Source: Nitrospiraceae bacterium (GTDB lineage: Bacteria; Nitrospirota; Nitrospiria; Nitrospirales; UBA8639). From it: a stretch of DNA of 6,980 nt. Location: contig DOFS01000542.1 in NCBI GenBank assembly GCA_003523945.1, positions 1 to 6,980 on the forward strand. The letters run 5' to 3'. Shown here one piece after another: positions 1 through 4,925 of this stretch. Under the pieces are notes generated by a model. That model made no database searches, was not told where the DNA came from, and saw nothing but the letters and a program-made list of their open reading frames with translations. The position numbers were made by a program, and so were the translations under genes. Position 1 is the first letter of the stretch. The number at the start of each line of letters is the position of its first letter.

Positions 1-1961
1 GGTTGTGCATGGCTCAGTTAGACGCCGGCGATTCGGATCGGGTTTTGGCCGCCTCCGTGAAAGAATGGTTGTGTGGAGACCTGCGGCTGGTGTCTGGAGT
101 CAAAAAGGCTCTTATCTATCAAAAAATCTCGCGTCATAATGCCCGGTACATGTTGTCCTCTTTAACGCGCTGGCTTCGATTGACAGGACAGGGAGGCCTC
201 ATTCTCTCACTCGATATTTCTCGGTACTTTACGAAAAAGGATGCGTTGCCGACTGATGGCTCCCTGTCATTTTCTCCCTCAGCCACCATGGATTTGTATG
301 AATTGCTTCGTCAGTTTATTGATTCGGCTGATGACATGGAAGGCTTGCTGATGGTGGTCCTGGCGCCGCAAGAGTTTCTGACCGATTCGCGCCGTGGCGT
401 GGATCGGTACGAGGCCTTGAAATTGCGAGTGTGGGATGATGTTCGACCGAAGCACCGTCAGAATCCGCTGGCGTCGTTGGTCCGGATTCAGCATGAGCCT
501 GAGCCGGTCACTGAAGGGGAGAACCAGGCTTCAAACCGGACGCCAAAGCGAATGGTGCCAGATGGAGAAGCACGCCGTGTCATTGAAGGTCTGCGCGCCG
601 GAGTTCCCAACCGTCATGTCGTAACGGCCCTCGGGTGTCTTCAGCCGGAGGTGGAAGGTCGTTTTCGGCGATTGTTGGAAGCCACGCAGCAAAATGTTAC
701 TACGGGTCCCTGCCCTCGCGGCATGGTGATTGAGGGTGAGTTTGGCAGTGGTAAGTCACATATCCTGGAGTATCTCCAAAATCTGGCCCTGGATGCCAAT
801 TTCCTCTGCAGCCGGATTGTGATTAGTAAGGAGACGCCTCTGTATCACCCTGTCCGTCTGTATTATTCCGCGATCGAAGCCGCGGTAATTCCTAATAAAC
901 GAGGGGAAGTGTTTTCGGAGATCGCGGGTGAATGTGATGTCTGGGCGCCTCGCTATAAGAACCTCGTGGCGTGGGTTAATAATCCGGAAAGTCAGATAGA
1001 TGCCCGGTTCGCGGCCACGTTGATGCTGTATGAACGATTGAGTTCCGATATGGAGTTAGGTCACCGGATGACCCGATTTTGGACCGGAGACCCCATCGGG
1101 GTCGGAGATTTAAAAAAGTACCTGCAAGAGGCCGGTTTTGGAGAACGGTATGTGTTTGGAAAGGTATCGGCCGGGGAATTAGCCCTTCAGCGGTTCCAGT
1201 TTGCGGCTCGCCTCATGCAAGCCGCGGGATATGCCGGATGGATCCTGTTGATTGATGAAGCCGAGCTGATTGGTCGATATTCTGTGAATCAGCGAGCGAA
1301 ATCCTATGCAGAAGTGGCCAGACTCATGAACTTGGATGGCGGTCCTGCACTACCAGGATTAGGTGCTGTGCTGGCATTAACCGATGAATTTCGAGAAGAG
1401 GTCCTAGAGAAAAAAGGTGACAAGGTCAAACTCTTGGAAAAACTTCGAGCCAAGAATACAGAGGCCGAACGGGTGTTGGCCGATAAGGCGGAGAAAGGCA
1501 TGCGCTTATTGGAGTCTCAGCGTATTCCCCTTGGACATCCACCCAACGAAACTATTCAAGAAGCCTACCAGACGATTCGATCCCTTCATCTTAAGGGGCA
1601 TGGGTGGCATATGTGGGAGAATGCGAAAAATGGCCCCGCCCAAATTGTCCCAGGAAACAGTATGCGGAAATATGTGAAGAGTTGGGTGACGCACTGGGAT
1701 TCTCTTCGTTTCTATCCCGGAGAGGAGTGTGAAATAGAAGCTTCGACATGGAAACCATCTTGTGTTGGGCAGGAAGACGTCCAGGAAGCGAACCAGGAAG
1801 CCAACCAGGTAGAGGATATCCAGGAGAAAAGCCATGGGGGTCGTTTTGCGGTGGAAACCGAGTCGACCACGGCGGGAAAACCTGAAGACGAGGAATTTGT
1901 TGCCACCGTGACTCCAAACACCTCTGGCTCCTTCACGAATTCCCCTAAAACTACTTTCTAA
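1..1961 (+). CDS. BrxC/BrxD-like (DUF2791) P-loop ATPase, 5' end outside window
   Basis: This is the C-terminal ~652 residues of a larger protein; the frame is open from base 3 and no convincing start or ribosome site is present, so the gene begins upstream. Numbering from base 3, an intact ATPase module starts near residue 191 with the stretch RRVIEGLRAGVPNR. It has a Walker A GEFGSGKS at 245-252 (bases 735-758), a Walker B WILLIDEAE at 413-421, and ends near a conserved-looking Arg-rich helix at ~554-570. This layout matches the DUF2791 / BREX ATP-binding family (BrxC, BrxD), cytoplasmic ATPases found in phage-defence and TerB/helicase clusters. Residues ~10-165 resemble the second half of another such module, with GLILSLDIS at 65-73 where Walker B would be, but lacking the catalytic Glu. 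The tail (~585-652) is acidic and low-complexity. Family assignment is fairly secure from motifs; a role in defence is inferred and cannot be shown without the upstream genes. Confidence 0.75.
   Translation, partial: LCMAQLDAGDSDRVLAASVKEWLCGDLRLVSGVKKALIYQKISRHNARYMLSSLTRWLRLTGQGGLILSLDISRYFTKKDALPTDGSLSFSPSATMDLYELLRQFIDSADDMEGLLMVVLAPQEFLTDSRRGVDRYEALKLRVWDDVRPKHRQNPLASLVRIQHEPEPVTEGENQASNRTPKRMVPDGEARRVIEGLRAGVPNRHVVTALGCLQPEVEGRFRRLLEATQQNVTTGPCPRGMVIEGEFGSGKSHILEYLQNLALDANFLCSRIVISKETPLYHPVRLYYSAIEAAVIPNKRGEVFSEIAGECDVWAPRYKNLVAWVNNPESQIDARFAATLMLYERLSSDMELGHRMTRFWTGDPIGVGDLKKYLQEAGFGERYVFGKVSAGELALQRFQFAARLMQAAGYAGWILLIDEAELIGRYSVNQRAKSYAEVARLMNLDGGPALPGLGAVLALTDEFREEVLEKKGDKVKLLEKLRAKNTEAERVLADKAEKGMRLLESQRIPLGHPPNETIQEAYQTIRSLHLKGHGWHMWENAKNGPAQIVPGNSMRKYVKSWVTHWDSLRFYPGEECEIEASTWKPSCVGQEDVQEANQEANQVEDIQEKSHGGRFAVETESTTAGKPEDEEFVATVTPNTSGSFTNSPKTTF
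1770..1832 (+). repeat. 12-bp tandem repeat coding for QExx tetrapeptides
   Basis: Three clear 12-bp units begin CAGGAAG at 1770, 1782 and 1794. A diverged fourth begins CAGGTAG at 1806, and after a 3-bp insert a further related unit begins at 1821. The period is a multiple of three and the units are in frame, giving QEDV-QEAN-QEAN-QVED-I-QEKS near residues 590-610 of the ATPase. The repeat lies in its acidic, probably disordered tail, where copy number could change without breaking the frame. Confidence 0.75.
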
Positions 1962-2000
1962 CTCAGGGTCTGGTTTTTTGGCGGAACACCTCGCGTTCAT

Positions 2001-2060
2001 GGTAAGGTAGGGTCTTCACGAAAGGACAGTTTCCTTTCGTGAATGACGCCCTACTTTACT
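2001..2060. repeat. Imperfect ~60-nt inverted repeat after the ATPase gene
   Basis: The inner part is a perfect 12-bp stem, TTCACGAAAGGA (2015-2026) with TCCTTTCGTGAA (2032-2043), closed by a 5-nt loop. Outside a small asymmetric internal loop, 2001-2012 pairs with 2049-2060 over 12 positions including two G.U pairs. The structure begins 40 bases after the ATPase stop codon. No clean T-run follows on either strand, so it is not a textbook rho-independent terminator. It may be a processing or pausing hairpin, part of a bipartite terminator with the U-rich hairpin just downstream, or a REP/MITE-like palindromic element. Confidence 0.7.
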
Positions 2061-2081
2061 TTCCCCGATTATGTAGCTGGC

Positions 2082-2110
2082 TTCATTGGTGAATGAACCT
2101 GTTTTCTTTT
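2082..2110 (+). terminator. Possible terminator: small hairpin followed by T-rich run
   Basis: A perfect 6-bp stem, TTCATT (2082-2087) with AATGAA (2092-2097) and a 4-nt GGTG loop, is followed by CCTGTTTTCTTTT, ending at 2110. The stem is short and AT-rich, so on its own it would be weak. Its position after the large hairpin at 2001-2060 and before the membrane-protein gene fits transcription end for the ATPase unit. Confidence 0.3.
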
Positions 2111-2181
2111 GCCTTCTCTCAGGTTCCCTGCCTATTTTGGACAGTGTGAATATGGGTTCCATTTGATCTGCTCGTCGTTTC

Positions 2182-3513
2182 GTGACTGCTAACTCACAGG
2201 CCCTGCCTGCCTCTCCTTCTCCGTTCCTGACGATATTCCGCATGTGGTGGCCCTTGGCAACGAGTTGGATGCTCATGGGCCTCGAGTTTCCACTGGTGAC
2301 GGCCACGGTTTCCCGCCTTGTTGATCCTGAGATCCATTTAGCGGCTTATGGCGGGGTGGTTTTTCCTCTCTCCCTGATGATCGAAGCGCCCGTCATTATG
2401 ATTCTGGTTGCGTCAACCGCATTATGTAAGGATTGGTTAGCCTACCGGCTTATTCGCAATTTTATTGTGGTGTTGGGAAGTATTCTGACAGTCATTCATA
2501 TTGTTGTGGCTTTTACCCCCGTGTATGGGATCATTGTACAAGATGTGTTGGGAGTTCCCGAGGTTATTGTGGAACCGGCCAGAATTGGTCTTCAATGCAT
2601 GACGCCGTGGACGCTCTCGATTGCGGTGAGAAGGTTTTTTCAAGGAGTGGTCATTCGGGCAGGCCAGACCCGCTTGATAGGTCTGGGAACGTTGGTCCGA
2701 TTATTTGTGAGTAGTGCTGTTCTCCTTGGAGGATTAGCCATATCTAGTTTTCCCGGGATTGTCGTTGCAACCGTCGCGATGTCCTCTGGGGCGATGATCG
2801 AGGCTGGCTTTATTCTTATTTTTGTGCGTCCAATCCTCCGAAATCTTAAGGCGAGCCCGGCGCATTCTTCGCCTCTCACGCTGAAACAATTAAGCGTGTT
2901 TTATTGGCCTCTCGCCTTTACTCCACTGATTTCCCTTGGGAATTTACCGATTGTCAGTGCGGCCATCAGTCGGATGCCGAACGCACTAGAGTCTTTGGCG
3001 GTGTGGCCAGTATTGGGAGGTCTCTCGTTTGTCTTTCGGAGTGGAGGATTGGCGATGCAGGAAGTGGTTGTTGCCCTGTATGACCGGCCGCATTTTTTGG
3101 CCCCTTTGAAAAAATTTGTGACTATGGTTTCAATCTCTACGAGCGGAATCCTTTTCATGATTGCCGCCACTCCGCTCTCCACTCTCTGGTTTGAATGGGG
3201 CGCGGCTCTGACTCCTGAGTTGACCGTGTTGGCCTCGACAGCGCTCTGGCTTATGGTGATTTTCCCCGCTTTAAGTCCATGGGAAAGTTTTTTCCAAGGT
3301 CAGTTCGTTCATCGCGGGGCCACTTCCATCATTACTCAAGCTGTCTGTTTGTATCTGACTGGAAGTTCCATCTTCTTACTAGTCGGAGTTCTTTATGGGA
3401 AAATGACCGGATTATATGTGGGGTTGGCCGCGATGCTCACCGGCTTTGGATTTCAACTATGGTGGTTATGGAGGCACAGCCGGGGGCTTGAAGACCACCC
3501 AACGAATCGTTAA
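2182..3513 (+). CDS. MOP-superfamily membrane exporter/flippase, ANKH-like
   Basis: A 443-residue, very hydrophobic protein with about 12 predicted membrane helices and no cytoplasmic domain; it would sit in the inner membrane. The two halves look duplicated. WWPLATSWMLMG at residues 22-33, followed by FPLVTATVSR, mirrors YWPLAFTPLISLG at 241-253, followed by LPIVSAAISR. This two-fold 6+6 layout is typical of the MOP superfamily (MATE, Wzx/MurJ-type flippases). Details such as LAAYG after the first helix and the PLA/PIV motif of the second half recall eukaryotic ANKH (progressive ankylosis protein), so an ANKH-like exporter is a fair alternative to a MATE drug pump; the substrate is unknown. 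The start is the first possible one, GTG at 2182, after an in-frame stop at 2164. There is no good Shine-Dalgarno, and ATG at 2242 would cut into helix 1. It stands alone, 220 bp from the ATPase and 311 bp from the next gene. Confidence 0.7.
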   Translation: MTANSQALPASPSPFLTIFRMWWPLATSWMLMGLEFPLVTATVSRLVDPEIHLAAYGGVVFPLSLMIEAPVIMILVASTALCKDWLAYRLIRNFIVVLGSILTVIHIVVAFTPVYGIIVQDVLGVPEVIVEPARIGLQCMTPWTLSIAVRRFFQGVVIRAGQTRLIGLGTLVRLFVSSAVLLGGLAISSFPGIVVATVAMSSGAMIEAGFILIFVRPILRNLKASPAHSSPLTLKQLSVFYWPLAFTPLISLGNLPIVSAAISRMPNALESLAVWPVLGGLSFVFRSGGLAMQEVVVALYDRPHFLAPLKKFVTMVSISTSGILFMIAATPLSTLWFEWGAALTPELTVLASTALWLMVIFPALSPWESFFQGQFVHRGATSIITQAVCLYLTGSSIFLLVGVLYGKMTGLYVGLAAMLTGFGFQLWWLWRHSRGLEDHPTNR

Positions 3514-3658
3514 AACCATAGGGGTGGGCCGTCTCTCGCTGATTTTTGGATAGGCCAGATTGTCCTCAGGGGAATCAAAAAGATGCGTGGAAAGGCATGA
3601 ATGATAATGTCTGCATGTTGAAGGTATCTTCCTTCATGTATGACAAGAAACCATTTCC

Positions 3659-3678
3659 GCAATTTAGGTATAAATTGC
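3659..3678. promoter_or_regulatory. Perfect 8-bp-arm palindrome, candidate operator or RNA hairpin
   Basis: GCAATTTA (3659-3666) and TAAATTGC (3671-3678) are perfect reverse complements separated by GGTA. The site lies 147 bases before the receiver gene start, in the AT-rich part of the intergenic region, with another AT-rich stretch (TATTTATGGATAAATATTTT) directly after it. It could be bound by a dimeric regulator or form a hairpin in a long leader. The arm length is greater than expected by chance at a chosen site, but no function is shown. Confidence 0.4.
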
Positions 3679-3763
3679 TGTATTTATGGATAAATATTTT
3701 GGTTTGATCATTTGTCAATTGAAAAGAAACATTGATTGCTCGTTTTTTGAGAAGAAGGTTCGT

Positions 3764-3808
3764 ATGCCTCCTCATAGGTTTCTGCCTGAGCATCACAGGT
3801 ATGAATAA
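3764..3808 (+). CDS. Possible 14-residue leader peptide (very tentative)
   Basis: An ATG at 3764 follows GAGAAGAAGG with five bases between AAGG and the ATG, a better ribosome site than several full genes here show. It opens a 14-codon frame, MPPHRFLPEHHRYE, ending TAA at 3806-3808, 16 bases before the receiver start. It is rich in Pro, His and Arg. It could be a leader peptide whose translation affects the downstream gene, or chance in an AG-rich stretch; there is no independent evidence. Confidence 0.25.
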   Translation: MPPHRFLPEHHRYE

Positions 3809-3824
3809 TTTCAGGATAACCCCA

Positions 3825-4190
3825 ATGAAGCGAATTCTGGTGATTGACGAGGATATTCAGGTAAGGGAGTCTGTTTCTCTTTTTTTGGAAACAGCCGGCT
3901 ATGCGGTTATGGCCGCAGGGACCTGTCAGGAAGGCCTTCAAAATCATGCCAATTTTCAGGCGTCCCTGATTATTATGGATGTGGTGGCAATGGAACAGAG
4001 AGAAGAGCCCACCGGGCTTGTTTTTCTAAAATTTCTTAGTATTCCGATGATCACTCTGACGGGCAATATTCCCGGGCCTGGTGGACCTGCGAAAAGCCTC
4101 AAGCACCTATTCCAGCCGATCTGTACGGTGCAAAAACCCTTCACGGTTGATGAGCTTCTCCAAACCGAGCAAAGGGCTTTGGTGCACTAA
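3825..4190 (+). CDS. Single-domain response regulator (receiver domain only)
   Basis: A 121-residue protein consisting of one CheY-like receiver domain with no output domain. MKRILVIDED gives the acidic pocket (D8, E9, D10); IIMD places the phospho-accepting Asp at D52; ITLTG gives the switch Thr at T79; and QKPF gives the conserved Lys-Pro at K104-P105. All key positions are kept, so it should accept phosphate from a histidine kinase. None is encoded here, making it an orphan. The segment between T79 and K104 (NIPGPGGPAKSLKHLF...) is Gly/Pro-rich and lacks the usual GA motif, so its output face may be unusual. The start is ATG 3825, preceded by AGGA eight bases upstream. Earlier in-frame starts at 3732 and 3801 would add a non-family N-terminal stretch and lack good ribosome sites. 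The gene converges on the Xre gene, with 87 bp between stop codons. Confidence 0.85.
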   Translation: MKRILVIDEDIQVRESVSLFLETAGYAVMAAGTCQEGLQNHANFQASLIIMDVVAMEQREEPTGLVFLKFLSIPMITLTGNIPGPGGPAKSLKHLFQPICTVQKPFTVDELLQTEQRALVH

Positions 4191-4277
4191 ACCTGTCTTT
4201 CTTCCATTCCTGCTATTTTCTCATTACAGACATGGCCCTCTGCAGGTAACCCGATCTTGGGTTGAGAGTTTATTCAG

Positions 4278-4745
4278 TTAATCGTTGGGCGGTTCGAAGT
4301 GTCCAGGAGGCCTCGATCCCCAAGGGACCGTGGTGGGACGTGCCTGTTTGACAAGGCTTTGAAGGCTGACCTGCGCGGCGCGAATTAACTTGGGATCACC
4401 GTGGTGTAGCAAGCTTGTGAGCAAGACGAAGAGGTCCTGATAGTCACGACTTGTCTGGATAATCCGTTGGAACAGGGGGTCAGGGGAATTCGTGTTCGGA
4501 AGTTCGGGATTATCCTCGTCTGGGTCGTTCCACAATCGCAGAATGGTACGGGGATCATTATGAAGCCAGGATTCAGGCACATTCAATATTCGGGCAATGG
4601 AGGTCATGACAGACAACGGGGGGTCCCAGCTTCCTTTTTGGAAATCTTGCAAGTTGGCCAGGGTCACTCCCGTTTGTTCGCTCAGGTCGGCAAGCGACAG
4701 TCCTCTGGTTTGACACCATTGACTCAAATGTTGGTGAATGGACAT
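4278..4745 (-). CDS. Small Xre-type helix-turn-helix regulator
   Basis: A 155-residue soluble protein. Residues ~5-60 form an Xre/Cro-like HTH: LSLADLSEQTGV at 16-27 is the HTH entry, LANLQDFQKG at 29-38 the recognition helix region, and LSVMTSIARILNVP at 44-57 the closing helices. After an Asp/Asn/Pro-rich linker (~70-90) comes a second helical region (~90-137, LFQRIIQTSRDYQDLFVLL and a following basic helix). The protein ends in a Pro-rich tail, VPWGSRPPGHFEPP. I do not recognise the C-terminal region as a named domain. It may serve dimerisation or partner binding. No toxin, phage or restriction gene is adjacent, so its targets are unknown apart from probable self-control: a palindrome covers its own start and -10 box. 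ATG 4745 has no proper Shine-Dalgarno, which fits a leaderless transcript. Confidence 0.85.
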   Translation of the reverse strand: MSIHQHLSQWCQTRGLSLADLSEQTGVTLANLQDFQKGSWDPPLSVMTSIARILNVPESWLHNDPRTILRLWNDPDEDNPELPNTNSPDPLFQRIIQTSRDYQDLFVLLTSLLHHGDPKLIRAAQVSLQSLVKQARPTTVPWGSRPPGHFEPPND

Positions 4746-4756
4746 GATCCGATCAT
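4744..4756. promoter_or_regulatory. 13-bp perfect palindrome over the Xre gene start and -10 box
   Basis: ATGATC-C-GATCAT is a perfect inverted repeat with a single central base. On the minus strand it overlaps the first two bases of the Xre start codon (4744-4745) and most of the proposed -10 element (4752-4757). Xre-family dimers commonly bind short palindromes overlapping their own promoters, so this is a plausible autorepression operator. The binding partner is inferred. Confidence 0.45.
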
Positions 4757-4781
4757 AGGAAAATGTTCATCAGCCTGTCCA
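4752..4781 (-). promoter_or_regulatory. Sigma70-like promoter of the Xre gene, probably leaderless
   Basis: On the minus strand TGGACA (4781-4776) is followed after 18 bases by TATGAT (4757-4752); each hexamer differs from the TTGACA/TATAAT consensus at one position. The start codon begins seven bases after the -10 box, so transcription would start at or next to the A of the ATG and leave no room for a ribosome site. The absence of a Shine-Dalgarno sequence agrees with this. Confidence 0.45.
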
Positions 4782-4925
4782 TCCTCAATTCCCTTTCTTC
4801 ACTTCCAGGGCTCATTCCGCCCTCAATTCATTCCTTTCGAAATCCTTGAAAAGCAGCCGTGGTAGAGGGAGGAGGCCTGCCTTTTTTGGACGGAACGATA
4901 AAGTTTGGGGTACATTTGGCTTGGC

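Larger units (their letters stand above)
3514..3824. other. AT-rich 311-bp intergenic region upstream of the receiver gene
   Basis: No gene of normal size is convincing here on either strand. The stretch from about 3655 to 3750 is clearly richer in A/T than its surroundings and looks like a promoter/leader region. It contains a perfect 8-bp-arm palindrome (3659-3678), two short palindromes TGATCA (3705-3710) and TCAATTGA (3715-3722), a TGAAGG/CCTTCA hairpin (3619-3636), and a possible 14-codon leader peptide (3764-3808). I could not identify a confident -35/-10 pair. Confidence 0.6.

Noticed and set aside
1506..2000. Long open frame on the minus strand (164 codons) opposite the end of the ATPase gene
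   Set aside because: It is opposite a strongly supported coding region, its translation has no recognisable domain and is rich in residues expected from antisense reading, and it has no promoter or ribosome site I can see.
2016..2306. Minus-strand open frame of 96 codons across the inverted repeat and the start of the exporter gene
   Set aside because: It runs through the hairpin and into the antisense of the membrane protein; the composition is not protein-like and no family pattern is visible.
3558..3576. Weak hairpin GATTGTCC / GGGGAATC after the exporter gene
   Set aside because: It has a G-G mismatch, a G.U pair, a 3-nt loop and no T-run, so it does not qualify as a terminator.
3732..3824. 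N-terminal extension of the receiver protein from TTG 3732 that looks like a signal/membrane segment (RRRFVCLLIGFCLS)
   Set aside because: Receiver domains typically begin at the MKRILVID motif, ATG 3825 has AGGA at good spacing, and the upstream TTG has no ribosome site.
3575..3947. Two overlapping minus-strand frames in and beyond the 3514-3824 intergenic region
   Set aside because: They overlap each other and the receiver gene, and the translations show no domain or codon regularity.
4248..4263. AACCC / GGGTT hairpin between the converging receiver and Xre genes
   Set aside because: A 5-bp stem with a 6-nt loop and no clean T-run on either strand is too weak to call a bidirectional terminator, although the position would suit one.
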